Part shown: in pieces, positions 43,431 to 51,962 of the stretch
Position numbering within the stretch: position 1 is the first letter of the stretch
Layout: the number at the start of each line of letters is the position of its first letter
Origin: CAZGCA01 sp964524145
GTDB taxonomy: Bacteria; Hydrogenedentota; CAZGCA01
Direction: 5' to 3'
NCBI GenBank assembly: GCA_964524145.1
Contig: CAZGCA010000001.1
Location: 62,001 to 126,000, forward strand
Length of the DNA stretch: 64,000 bases
Made by a program: the position numbers and the translations under genes
Notes under the pieces: model-generated
Seen by the model: the letters and a program-made list of their open reading frames with translations, nothing else
What the model was told of the DNA's origin: nothing
Database searches by the model: none

Positions 43431-45383
43431 CTACTTCACAAAGGCCCCTTCACTGGTCCGCTCGATCTCTTGGATAGTCAGCGGACTCTCCGTCTCTCTG
43501 TCGCGTGAGGCCAGCGGTACCATACGCGCCACTTCGTCGATTGTCGTCACACCGCGGATAGCTTTCAGCATTCCCACCTCGTGCAGGTTCAGGAAAGCAG
43601 TGGTAGCGCGGGCGGTCTGCAGAATGTCCCTCGCTTTTGCACCGGTGAGAAAGGCTTCCCGCAATCGGTCATTAATCGTCAGCACCTCGAAAATGCCCGT
43701 TCTCCCGACGAAACCCGTGTTTTGACACTCTGCACACCCGCTTCCCTGGAAGAAATCGTGCTTGTCGGGGTCGAAGTCTCTCAGCCGGAATTCACGTATC
43801 TTTTGCGGGTCGGGCGCGATTGCATGCCGGCAGTTGGGACATATCTTCCGCACAAGCCGTTGACACACTATCGTTATCGCCGTCGAGGACTTGAAGAACG
43901 TCATCACACCGGCATCGAGAAGCCGGAACGCGGCACCCACGGCGTCTTCCGCGTGAAACGTCGTCAGTACCTTGTGGCCGGTCAAAGAAGCCCGGAGCAC
44001 GTCTCCGGCCTGGCTGTTGTCGACCACCTCGCCTACAGCAATGACGTCGGGATCCTGGCGTATGGCCTCGCGCACGAGCTCCCCGAGCGTCGCCCCCCGG
44101 TACAACGATATCTGTGCTTGAAGCGCACCGTCAAGAAGATACTCCACGGGGTTTTCGACGGTCACGACATTGAGATCCGGCTTGTTGACGTAGTTTAAGC
44201 TCGCATACATCGACGTCGTCTTGCCGGCACCTGTCGGTCCCGTGAAGAAGACTATGCCCGACGAATAATCCAACGCCCTGCGGGACATGGCATAGGCGTT
44301 CGGCGTCATGCCCAGGTCCTCAAGGTCCATCATACCGACATCCTGCCGCAGCAGACGCATCGTGATCGTCTCGCCGTAGATGCCGACGAACACCGAGACC
44401 CGCATGTCGACTTCCATCTCGTCGATGGACCCTGTCAGACGGCCTTCTCGTTCTCTGTGCGTGTCGTCGGCGATATTCAGGCCGGCCAGCAGTTTGATGC
44501 GCCTGAACAGCGTGTCCCGGATGCTGTTGGGCAAATCGGTCTTGTGGGTCAAAAGTCCGTCTATACGAAACCTGACTCGCACCCGGTCCGGCATCGATTC
44601 CAGATGGATGTCGCTCGCACGGTCCTTCATTGCCTCGCCGATGATGTAGTTTGCCAGGTCAATGGCCTGTGTTTCGGCTCGTTTCAGCTTGAGCTTGTCG
44701 CTCGTGATGTCAACCCGCACCGTCTCCGTCAGAGACGGAGCGACATCAATACCCGTCTTGACCTCCGGCACTTCGGTCATGGCCATGTGTTCGAGCACTG
44801 CGCTTATCGTCTCCTCTATCTTCGAGAGCGAACACATGGCCAGCTCGATGTTCTGGCCAAAGACCCCTTCCAGATGGAACGTGAGGGCGTCGTCTATCGG
44901 CCCCGGAATGAGTACGGTTGTAACACCATCAGTCTGTGTGAGCGGAAGAATCCTGTTGTGGCGGATGAAATTCGGCGGCAGCCGGTCGAACACCTCGCGG
45001 TCAACCATGCGCGGGAACGGCACGATGTAGGGCATGTCGAGCTGTTGGCTCAACGCCTGTGCGAGCTGTTCCTCGGTAATGATCCGGGCTTCCATCAGAA
45101 TCTCACCCAGACGCATCTGAGCCGAAGTTTTCGTGTTGAGCGCGTACTCGAGCTGAGCAGCGGTTATGGTCCCGCCCTCGACCAGGTACTCGCCGAGCGG
45201 TATTCGCCGCTTGTACTTCCTGATGATGTGTCGAAGCTGACGCTTGGTCATATAGCCAAGCTCGACGAGGATGTCGCCTATACGCTGGCGTTCCTCTTTC
45301 TGGATCTGGAGAGCCTCCCTCAGTTGCAGGTCCGAGATCATGCCCTCCTTGCGGAGCAGTTCTCCTAAACGGACGGGTTCCAT
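43431..45383 (-). CDS. PilB/GspE-type secretion or pilus assembly ATPase with MshEN domains
   Basis: The 650-residue protein has tandem MshEN repeats at 1-125 (RLGELLRKEGMISDLQLREAL ... RLGEILMEARIITEEQLAQAL). These bind c-di-GMP in characterised homologs. A linker and the ATPase core follow: Walker A GPTGAGKTT near 380, Asp box and His box region, Walker B IAVGEVVDN, and CPNC/CAEC cysteine pairs (KICPNCRHAI, GSGCAECQNTGF) that bind zinc. It powers pseudopilus or type IV pilus extension. No pilM-Q or gsp core genes are in the window, but four pseudopilins are. Promoter at 45520-45548. Confidence 0.94.
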   Translation of the reverse strand: MEPVRLGELLRKEGMISDLQLREALQIQKEERQRIGDILVELGYMTKRQLRHIIRKYKRRIPLGEYLVEGGTITAAQLEYALNTKTSAQMRLGEILMEARIITEEQLAQALSQQLDMPYIVPFPRMVDREVFDRLPPNFIRHNRILPLTQTDGVTTVLIPGPIDDALTFHLEGVFGQNIELAMCSLSKIEETISAVLEHMAMTEVPEVKTGIDVAPSLTETVRVDITSDKLKLKRAETQAIDLANYIIGEAMKDRASDIHLESMPDRVRVRFRIDGLLTHKTDLPNSIRDTLFRRIKLLAGLNIADDTHREREGRLTGSIDEMEVDMRVSVFVGIYGETITMRLLRQDVGMMDLEDLGMTPNAYAMSRRALDYSSGIVFFTGPTGAGKTTSMYASLNYVNKPDLNVVTVENPVEYLLDGALQAQISLYRGATLGELVREAIRQDPDVIAVGEVVDNSQAGDVLRASLTGHKVLTTFHAEDAVGAAFRLLDAGVMTFFKSSTAITIVCQRLVRKICPNCRHAIAPDPQKIREFRLRDFDPDKHDFFQGSGCAECQNTGFVGRTGIFEVLTINDRLREAFLTGAKARDILQTARATTAFLNLHEVGMLKAIRGVTTIDEVARMVPLASRDRETESPLTIQEIERTSEGAFVK

Positions 45384-45519
45384 CAGCGTTGACCTCAGTA
45401 GGGTCCAGAGAAAGCCGGCACTCTTAACTCAGCTCTCTGTAACCACAAAGCTCCTACAGCCTCCAATAAGTATTGGGGCCCCTGTCAATCTCCCTGCAAT
45501 CAGCGTCCTTGCACCCCAT

Positions 45520-45548
45520 AGTATGAACGATGATCGAAGTTTTGTCAA
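45520..45548 (-). promoter_or_regulatory. Promoter for the PilB ATPase / kinase genes
   Basis: On the minus strand TTGACA (45548-45543), 17-base spacer, CATACT (45525-45520), about 140 bases before the ATPase start at 45383. The leader between them includes a GGGGCCCC run. Confidence 0.55.
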
Positions 45549-45623
45549 TGGATATTGCGGAACCCTCGTTCGCGACGGGCGCATCTGAAAGATCGACCGG
45601 AGTCTTTTTCGGTCTTCTTTTCG

Positions 45624-45986
45624 TTACCTGTCGAACAGGCCATCTCCGAAAACGCATCCGCAGTATAAGCACGCTGCATGGCGACCCGAAACCGGACGTT
45701 TGCAGGACGGACACGCCTTGACAGCCGACGGCGCGACCTTCCCGTCCAGCTTCCCATCTCGCATGTCGATATCGCGCACGCGGGCCATGAGATCATCGTC
45801 GGTGTAGCCGTGCTGTTCCTTCAACATCATCCAGAGCGCTTCGGTGATCATGAGAAGTCGTTCGACATGATGTTCCATCACCGCTACAGCGGTCTTCGCT
45901 TGGCGCGCGTCCGCCCGTGCTCCCGTATCCCCCGGCCTACCTGCCGTGTCTGTCAGCGTTGGACGGAGTCCATATGTATGGAACAT
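45624..45986 (-). CDS. Small zinc-ribbon protein, unknown function
   Basis: AAAGGAGG eight bases before ATG 45986 fixes the start. The 120-residue protein has a helical N-terminal half (HHVERLLMITEALWMMLKEQHGYTDDDLMARV). A C-terminal zinc ribbon-like CPSCKRPVSGRHAACLYCG follows, with two CxxC pairs (first pair C-x2-C, second C-x2-C). No known family is recognised with confidence. It lies between the secretion ATPase gene and a tiny protein gene on the same strand. Confidence 0.7.
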   Translation of the reverse strand: MFHTYGLRPTLTDTAGRPGDTGARADARQAKTAVAVMEHHVERLLMITEALWMMLKEQHGYTDDDLMARVRDIDMRDGKLDGKVAPSAVKACPSCKRPVSGRHAACLYCGCVFGDGLFDR

Positions 45987-46065
45987 TTCTGCCGCCTCCT
46001 TTCCCAAGCTTTGCCGTATTTGCTGTACACTCTTGTCGGCATTTCTATTCTCTCGTGTCGAGACC

Positions 46066-46266
46066 CTACGTGTTGACCGGGTCGTCCGCGCGGTACAGCA
46101 CCGTGTAGATGAGGTCGCCCGAACCGTGTTTTGCGCCCGACTCGTGGCTCAACGCCGTCTTGACATCCACAACATCAACACTATTGTCTTTTATCCAGGT
46201 ATTGACGAACTCGTCAAGCACAAGAGGTTTGTCCTCGTAGCCCTTGAACGTTTTCACAAATATCAT
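46066..46266 (-). CDS. Small acidic protein, possibly related to spore Cse60 family
   Basis: The ATG at 46266 follows AAGGAGG. The 66-residue protein (MIFVKTFKGYEDKPLVLDEFVNTW...) has alternating charged and hydrophobic residues and ends with VLYRADDPVNT. The overall pattern (short acidic N-terminal strand, helix, VVDVKT segment, late VLYR) recalls Cse60-type proteins of about 60 residues, but the similarity is weak. No signal peptide. It has a clear promoter at 46323-46351. Function unknown. Confidence 0.55.
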   Translation of the reverse strand: MIFVKTFKGYEDKPLVLDEFVNTWIKDNSVDVVDVKTALSHESGAKHGSGDLIYTVLYRADDPVNT

Positions 46267-46322
46267 CTGTGGCTGACCTCCTTGTTGCTTACGCACGGTA
46301 ACCTGTTGCGGGACACGCCGCT

Positions 46323-46351
46323 ATTGTAATCGCCCGTCCGATCGCTGTCAA
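46323..46351 (-). promoter_or_regulatory. Promoter for the small acidic protein
   Basis: On the minus strand TTGACA (46351-46346), 17-base spacer, TACAAT (46328-46323), a near-perfect promoter divergent from 46381-46409. Confidence 0.65.
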
Positions 46352-46380
46352 CGCGGCTGCCGCCTCCTACCCGGTTGAGA

Positions 46381-46409
46381 TTGACACGGCAGGTCAAATA
46401 GCGTATCTT
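46381..46409 (+). promoter_or_regulatory. Promoter for the sialidase gene
   Basis: TTGACA (46381-46386, perfect), 17-base spacer, TATCTT (46404-46409), 47 bases before the sialidase ATG at 46457. Confidence 0.6.
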
Positions 46410-46456
46410 CTCGATTGTGATCCTGTGTTTCAGGCCGATACAGAAAGGAGAGAACA

Positions 46457-47677
46457 ATGTGTAAAGGAATCAGCTTCGCTGCGTCTCTGACGTTGACCGT
46501 GTTGATGTCCATGGCCGCCGGCGCACAACCGTTCTGCGAAGAATCGTTCATCTTCGATCCCGAGGTCGAGAGCCACGGCCACGTCCATGCCTCCTGTATC
46601 GTGGAATGTCCAAACGGCGACCTGCGCGCCGTCTGGTACGAGAATGCGACGCCGCTCCCACCACCGTACTACTCCGAACGGAAGGACAAGAGCGACGACG
46701 TCCGAATCGGCGGCGCCCGCAAACCCAAGGGTGCCGATACGTGGGAGAAACCGTTCGTGATGGCTGACTCGTTCGGCGTCTCCGACAACAACCCGTGTAT
46801 GGTGATCGACGCCCAGGACCGGCTCTGGCTGATCCGGCCCACACTGCTCGGCGTTCCGGGTTGGACATGGGGCAGCGCGCTCGTACGGTACAGCATCTCG
46901 TCGGACTATCAGAAACCCGGCGTGCCGAGCTGGAACGTGCAGGAGATTCTTGTGCCGCATCCCACGGGACTCGAAGATGTTCTGAAGAAGACGGCCGAGA
47001 CGGTGGGCGCACGGGGAGACTTCCCCCAGGAGATGATCGATACGTATATGAAACGAGCGTTGAAGCAACTCGAGGAACCGCTCGCGCCGCGACTGGGATG
47101 GATGCCACGCGCGCACCCGCTGGTACGGTCCGACGGCACCCTCATCCTCCCGCTCTCTAACGAGAACTTCAACATAGCGGTCATGGCGATGACAAACGAC
47201 GGCGGCCAAACATGGACTCTCTCGAGTCCCGTCCCCGAAGCCGGCGTCACGCAGCCCACGCTCGTCGAGTTCGCCGACGGTACGATATCGGCGTTTTTCC
47301 GCAACAGCGGACGCGAACACCGGATCAAACGGAGCGACTCCAAGGACGGTGGCGTGACGTGGTCCGAACTGACAACGACCGACCTGCTCCACCCGGGCGC
47401 AGGGATCGAGGCCACCCTGTTACGCAACGGCCATCTCCTCATGATTTACAACGACAAGGAAGAAAGCCCGCGTGACCGGCTCGCCGTGTCCATCTCGACG
47501 GACCGGGGCGCCACGTGGCAATGGACCCGCCACCTCGAGAACATCCCCGGCGGCCGGTTCGACTACCCCTCCATCGTCCAGGCCAAAGACGGTACGATCC
47601 ATGCCACCTACTCGTACAACCTAAAAACCATCAAACACGCCCACTTCAACGAAGCATGGGTGCAAGAGGGAGAGTAG
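46457..47677 (+). CDS. Exported sialidase/neuraminidase-family protein
   Basis: AAAGGAGAG precedes the ATG. The 406-residue protein has a signal peptide (LTLTVLMSMAAGAQP) and then a sialidase-2 type propeller. HVHASCIVECPNGDLRAVWYENA resembles the opening blade; SDNNPCMVIDAQDRLWLIRPT, MTNDGGQTWTLSSP, VTQPTLVEFADGTISAFFRN, SKDGGVTWSELTT and STDRGATWQWTRH contain Asp-boxes. It probably cleaves exo-linked sugars or acts as a lectin. Catalytic residues cannot be assigned by eye. It has its own promoter at 46381-46409. Confidence 0.85.
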   Translation: MCKGISFAASLTLTVLMSMAAGAQPFCEESFIFDPEVESHGHVHASCIVECPNGDLRAVWYENATPLPPPYYSERKDKSDDVRIGGARKPKGADTWEKPFVMADSFGVSDNNPCMVIDAQDRLWLIRPTLLGVPGWTWGSALVRYSISSDYQKPGVPSWNVQEILVPHPTGLEDVLKKTAETVGARGDFPQEMIDTYMKRALKQLEEPLAPRLGWMPRAHPLVRSDGTLILPLSNENFNIAVMAMTNDGGQTWTLSSPVPEAGVTQPTLVEFADGTISAFFRNSGREHRIKRSDSKDGGVTWSELTTTDLLHPGAGIEATLLRNGHLLMIYNDKEESPRDRLAVSISTDRGATWQWTRHLENIPGGRFDYPSIVQAKDGTIHATYSYNLKTIKHAHFNEAWVQEGE

Positions 47678-47726
47678 GCAGCGAAAGCGTGCATGAGACA
47701 GCAGTCCTGAATCACGAGTTGCTCAA

Positions 47727-48548
47727 TTGGAACCGACTATTCGCCTCACAAGTTTCTTGCTCGTGCTGGTGGTGATGGCGATCTGGGAGTTGCTGGCTCC
47801 CAGACGGCCATTGACCGTTTCAAAAGGGCTTCGCTGGTTCAGCAACCTCGGGATCGTCGCTATCGACACGGCTTTGCTCAGGCTGGTCTTGCCCGTTGCT
47901 GCGGTGGGGACGGCAATGGTCGCCGAGCAACGTGCCTGGGGCCTCTTCAACAACGTCCCGGTGCCCTATTTCTTTTCAATCATCCTCTCCGTGGCCATTC
48001 TGGATTTCGTCATCTACCTGCAACACCTGATGTTCCACGCGGTTCCCAGACTGTGGCGCGTCCACATGATGCACCATACGGATTTCGACCTCGATGTGAC
48101 GTCCGGCTTGAGGTTTCATCCGGTAGAGATCGTTCTATCGATGTGCATCAAGATGGCCGCAGTCGTGTTGATCGGCGCGCCGCCCGTCGCCGTAGTCATC
48201 TTCGAGATACTGCTCAACGCCACCGCCATGTTCAACCATGGAAACGTGTGGGTGCCGTTGAAGCTCGACGCCCTCCTGCGGTGGGTGGTCGTGACGCCCG
48301 ACATGCATCGCGTACACCACTCAATCGAGTCGCGAGAGTCGAACAGCAACTTCGGGTTCAACCTGCCGTGGTGGGACAGGTTGCTCGGAACCTATCGCGC
48401 ACAGCCCGCTGCCGGTCACGAGGGCATGACCATCGGGTTGCGCCAGTTCCAAAGCGTTCGACGGCAAACGCTCCCCTGGCTGCTGCTCGTTCCGTTTCGA
48501 GGCAAGCCGGGCGACTACGCTATCAACCGGCGCAAGTACGGGAAATGA
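47727..48548 (+). CDS. Sterol desaturase / fatty acid hydroxylase family membrane protein
   Basis: The 273-residue protein starts with TTG at 47727; the ribosome site is weak. It has at least four hydrophobic segments and the histidine clusters of the family: HLMFH (H-x3-H), HMMHH and a late HRVHHS, plus a lone NHGN. Those eight or so histidines hold a diiron site in related enzymes. The family hydroxylates or desaturates lipids and sterols in the membrane. It follows the sialidase gene by 49 bases on the same strand. A short inverted repeat (48569-48586) follows the stop. Confidence 0.85.
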   Translation: MEPTIRLTSFLLVLVVMAIWELLAPRRPLTVSKGLRWFSNLGIVAIDTALLRLVLPVAAVGTAMVAEQRAWGLFNNVPVPYFFSIILSVAILDFVIYLQHLMFHAVPRLWRVHMMHHTDFDLDVTSGLRFHPVEIVLSMCIKMAAVVLIGAPPVAVVIFEILLNATAMFNHGNVWVPLKLDALLRWVVVTPDMHRVHHSIESRESNSNFGFNLPWWDRLLGTYRAQPAAGHEGMTIGLRQFQSVRRQTLPWLLLVPFRGKPGDYAINRRKYGK

Positions 48549-48568
48549 ACGGGGCCGCCCCCTGACGG

Positions 48569-48586
48569 TTCTCTCCGAGGAGAGAA
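48569..48586 (+). terminator. Weak hairpin after the desaturase-like gene
   Basis: TTCTCTCC and GGAGAGAA pair around GA, 20 bases past the stop. No T tract follows, so function is doubtful. Confidence 0.3.
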
Positions 48587-48706
48587 GACCTTGGGGCTCT
48601 GTTTGAAACGGTACGCTGCGTCCGATATTATTCTTTCGGAGCATTGGACCCGCGTGGAGTGACGACGGACCGGCATCCAGCCGCGTCTTTGGAGAAAGGA
48701 GAGATC

Positions 48707-49069
48707 ATGTTCTGCCCGGAATGTAGAGCTGAGTATCGAGAGGGGTTCACCGAATGCGCGGACTGCAAGGTCCCTTTGGTGCCGGAACTGCCGCCGGAAC
48801 CGGAGCCGGAGTACGTCGAGTTTGCGACCGTTCTTGAGACCGGGAACCCGGCCCTCATCGCGATGGCGAAATCCATCCTCGAGGCAGCCGGAATTGAATG
48901 CTTCGCAAAAGGTGAAGGGTTGCAGGAGCTGTTCGCTGCGGGCGGATTAGGAGCTCATTTCAACCCGGTAACCGGCCCCGTCGAGATCCAGGTCCGGCTC
49001 GAGGACGAAGAAGAGGCGAGGAAGCTCTTGGACGATCTCGAGGAGAGCGATTCTGACGGCGACGGCTGA
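48707..49069 (+). CDS. DUF2007-domain protein with N-terminal zinc ribbon
   Basis: The ATG at 48707 follows AGGAGAG. The 120-residue protein starts with CPECRAEYREGFTECADCKVPLVP, two CxxC pairs forming a zinc ribbon, a Pro/Glu linker, and a DUF2007 domain (about 50-112, ALIAMAKSILEAAGIECFAKGEG ... VEIQVRLEDEEEARKLL). Such proteins are thought to transfer signals or bind partners, but no experiments fix the role. It ends in an acidic tail. A promoter was not found. Confidence 0.75.
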   Translation: MFCPECRAEYREGFTECADCKVPLVPELPPEPEPEYVEFATVLETGNPALIAMAKSILEAAGIECFAKGEGLQELFAAGGLGAHFNPVTGPVEIQVRLEDEEEARKLLDDLEESDSDGDG

Positions 49070-49218
49070 GAGGGGTTGAGTATGGGAAACGGTCATCGCG
49101 ACAGGTTCGTAATTCCGCCTTTAGGCGGCCTTGATCACGCGGGCGGGCGTTGCCAGGAGTACGGAGACACCGCCTGAAGACGGAACTGCGAGCTTTGCTG
49201 CGTGAGGAGTCCAATACG

Positions 49219-49731
49219 ATGAAAGGCTATGAGATTCGGCGTGCGCGAGAATCCGATCTGGACCGATTGATCGAGCTCCTGGCTGCGCTTCAGAAGCATT
49301 TGGAGGAGCGCAATCCCCGCGTGTGGCGCGAGTCGCCCGGAGACAGGGAACGGGCAAGAGACCGGCTCGCCAAGCGGCTCTCGGACCCGAAAGCCTGTGT
49401 GATTGTGGCCGTGAGTGACGAGGGTGCGATCATAGGGCTGGCTGTCGGGAGCATACTCTCCCAGGAGCGTTATGTACCCGATGTCTCGGCTTACATAGAG
49501 ACGGCTTTCGTCGAGGAGCCTTATCGCAGGGGTGGCGTGGGTTATCGCCTCATAACCGAGCTGTGCCGGTTCTTCGAATCACACGATGTCGAAGAGGTGT
49601 CGTTGCGATACATTGTGGGGAACAGCGAGGCCGAGCAGTTTTGGGCCAAGCTCGGGTTCGAGCCAATCATCGTCACGTCGACGGCAAAGAGACAAGACGT
49701 CGAGAAGAGGATAGCCCGGATGGGAGAATGA
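49219..49731 (+). CDS. GNAT family N-acetyltransferase
   Basis: ATG at 49219 follows GAGGAG; the longer frame has no supporting sequence. The 170-residue protein matches the GNAT fold: YEIRRARESDLDRLIELLAALQKHLEE, a middle beta sheet, motif A EEPYRRGGVGYRLITEL for acetyl-CoA binding (RxxGxG-like), and a late NSEAEQFWAKLGFEPI. It transfers an acetyl group from acetyl-CoA to an unknown amine. No close neighbour suggests its target. Confidence 0.85.
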   Translation: MKGYEIRRARESDLDRLIELLAALQKHLEERNPRVWRESPGDRERARDRLAKRLSDPKACVIVAVSDEGAIIGLAVGSILSQERYVPDVSAYIETAFVEEPYRRGGVGYRLITELCRFFESHDVEEVSLRYIVGNSEAEQFWAKLGFEPIIVTSTAKRQDVEKRIARMGE

Positions 49732-49803
49732 CGCTATCGCGCTTCTATTTCACACGGGTGCCAGGTTCTGGCCGGTATCGCCACTGAGGCAGATCGGAGA
49801 ACC

Positions 49804-50335
49804 GTGGACGCTTCTGTATATGCATATCTGATCCTGTTGCTCGGCTTCAGGTGGACCGAGAACATCGTGATGATGAGAACCGGCACGTTCAAGATAAGGT
49901 TCAAGATGCAGTGGACTACGTGGGTGCTAACGGCTCTATTCGTTATCATTGCCATCAGTCCGATAGTGGAGCATATGCACTTGCGAACCGAGCCGGGGTA
50001 CGTGTCCTGGACTCTGGGCGCTATCGCTTTTGTTGCCGCTACGATGTTTCGGGCTAAAGGACATCTGGACCTGAAGAAAGGGTTCTCTCCGTATATAGAG
50101 AGAACAGACAGCCAGGAGCTTGTCGATACGGCACCCGCTTTATATCGGCACCTTGCTGATGTTCGTTGCGTGTCCGTTGTTCCTCGCGTCGAGAGTCTCA
50201 TGGATCTTTACTGGCCTTGGTTTTGCCGGCCTCATTGTAAGGATCAAGGTCGAAGAACGGTTCTTGTTGGATAACATGGACGGGTACAAGGACTACATGG
50301 GCAGGACGTGGGCGCTTATACCCTGGATCTACTGA
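49804..50335 (+). pseudogene. ICMT-family (isoprenylcysteine carboxyl methyltransferase) gene with a broken frame
   Basis: From GTG 49804 one frame reads an N-terminal membrane region down to about 50127 (ending QELVDT). The family's C-terminal signature continues in a different frame: RHPLYIGTLLMFVACPLFL, RIKVEERFL and GYKDYMGRTWALIP, ending at 50335. The frames cannot be joined without a shift. The expected GPYRY-like link between QELVDT and RHPLY is missing, so a short deletion of non-multiple-of-three length is the likeliest cause; sequencing error is possible. ICMT relatives are membrane methyltransferases. Confidence 0.7.
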
Positions 50336-50551
50336 ATCGCCCGGCAAGTTGTCCGTACCGTCGACGGATTGAGACCGAAGAGCCGAGCACGGAACCTGTG
50401 CCAATGGTTCTGCGCAACAGAAACGGCCCTGGTGACAGCTTCCCAATGATGATATACTTCACGAAGAGAAAGAATCGAGGGTCGGGCAAGACATGGAGCA
50501 GGGAACGCTTGCCAAGGCTGTTGGCGCGCTCTGTCGGGAGGATAGACTGGG
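50336..50551. other. Short intergenic stretch
   Basis: 216 bases without a supported gene; a GGGAGG ribosome site for the next gene lies at its end (50536-50541). Confidence 0.5.
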
Positions 50552-51925
50552 ATGAAAAAGGATCTAAGGTTTAGGCATCGGCTTCTGTGGCTTCGACTGT
50601 TCTGTCTTCTTGTTGCGTTTGCAGTTTCGCCCGTATCTCTTGCCGGTGAAGTCCAGCCTCTCTACTTCGACGTGAAGGACGTCGGCAAACCAGGAGAAGA
50701 GGGGCCTCTGATACAGCCATGGAAGAGCGTCCTGCTTGATCGCGAATACGGCGGTCAATGGGTGGTTGCCGGTGACGTGGACGGCGACGGCGAGGTCGAG
50801 ATCGTCAGCGCCGAAAACTTCAACAAAGACGACGTCCACTACACGAGCACCGCGGTGGCGCAAGAGCTCGACGGGACGGTCCTGTGGCGATGGGGCGATC
50901 CCGCCGTGGGCAGGAAGACGTGGCACCACGACGTCGCCTGCCAGATCCACGACTGGGACGGCGACGGCAGCAACGAGGTCGTTCTCTGTACGAAGGGGTT
51001 CCTGGTGGAGCTCGACGGTGCCACGGGCCGTGAGCGACGGCGGTTTCCCATTCCCGACGACGCGACCGACTGTCTCGTCTTCTGCAACCTGACCGGAGGC
51101 GATCGGCCGACCGACGTCTTGGTCAAAGACCGGTACCGCCACATGTGGGCCTACAACCGGGCCGGGACCCTTCTTTGGACCGTCACAGATCCCGGAGGCT
51201 ACCGCACGGCCCATCAGCCGCGTCCCGTCGATCTCGACGGCGATGGTCGCGACGAAGTCATCGCGGGTTACGCCATGCTGAACCACGACGGGTCGGTACG
51301 CTGGGTGTTTGAGTCGAAAAAGGTCGACCAGAAGCGTGGCCATCTCGATTGCGCACGAGTCGTCCGCCGCGGGAAAACACCAGAGGATTGGCGCATCGTA
51401 CTGACATGCTGCGGTGCCAACAACATCGCTCTTGTCGACGGTAACGGAAAGGTGATGTGGGAGGTTTCCGGCCATCATTTCGAGTCCGTCGATGTGGGGC
51501 AGGTTCTGCCCGCCTCCGTGGGACCGCAACTCGTCGTCGATATCGACCACCAACCGCGCGGCAACGGCCCCATTTGGGTGTTGGGCGAGGAGGGTCGGTT
51601 CCTTGGCCGGGTCGTGACCGACTACAGCCGGCATCATGCACTGCTCGATTGGACCGGCGACGGTGTGCAAGAGATCCTCGTAGGCCACAACGGGGCGGTC
51701 TACAACTATCGTGGCGAACGCGTCGCCACATTCGCCACACCCGAACCCGAAGGAACGGCCGGCGATTTCGAGAGAAGCCTTTTGATCGGCGATATGACGG
51801 GCGACGGCGTGCCCGATGTCATGCTCGCGACCCCGGACACCGTATACATCTACAAGAACGAGAAGGGCCGGAAGCCTGACGGCCCCACACGTCTCGGGAC
51901 CGAATTCAACTTCACACTGTATTAA
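50552..51925 (+). CDS. Exported FG-GAP/VCBS repeat protein
   Basis: The 457-residue protein has a signal peptide (LLVAFAVSPVSLA) and five DxDGDG-like calcium loops: DVDGDGEVE, DWDGDGSNE, DLDGDGRDE, DWTGDGVQE and DMTGDGVPD. These lie in a beta-propeller of about seven repeats. Proteins with this layout are often surface-binding or lyase-associated modules for polysaccharides. No catalytic domain is identified. A shortened flotillin gene follows 37 bases later on the same strand. Confidence 0.85.
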   Translation: MKKDLRFRHRLLWLRLFCLLVAFAVSPVSLAGEVQPLYFDVKDVGKPGEEGPLIQPWKSVLLDREYGGQWVVAGDVDGDGEVEIVSAENFNKDDVHYTSTAVAQELDGTVLWRWGDPAVGRKTWHHDVACQIHDWDGDGSNEVVLCTKGFLVELDGATGRERRRFPIPDDATDCLVFCNLTGGDRPTDVLVKDRYRHMWAYNRAGTLLWTVTDPGGYRTAHQPRPVDLDGDGRDEVIAGYAMLNHDGSVRWVFESKKVDQKRGHLDCARVVRRGKTPEDWRIVLTCCGANNIALVDGNGKVMWEVSGHHFESVDVGQVLPASVGPQLVVDIDHQPRGNGPIWVLGEEGRFLGRVVTDYSRHHALLDWTGDGVQEILVGHNGAVYNYRGERVATFATPEPEGTAGDFERSLLIGDMTGDGVPDVMLATPDTVYIYKNEKGRKPDGPTRLGTEFNFTLY

Positions 51926-51962
51926 CGTGACGCGAAGTCTCGAATAGGAAGGAGCACACACC

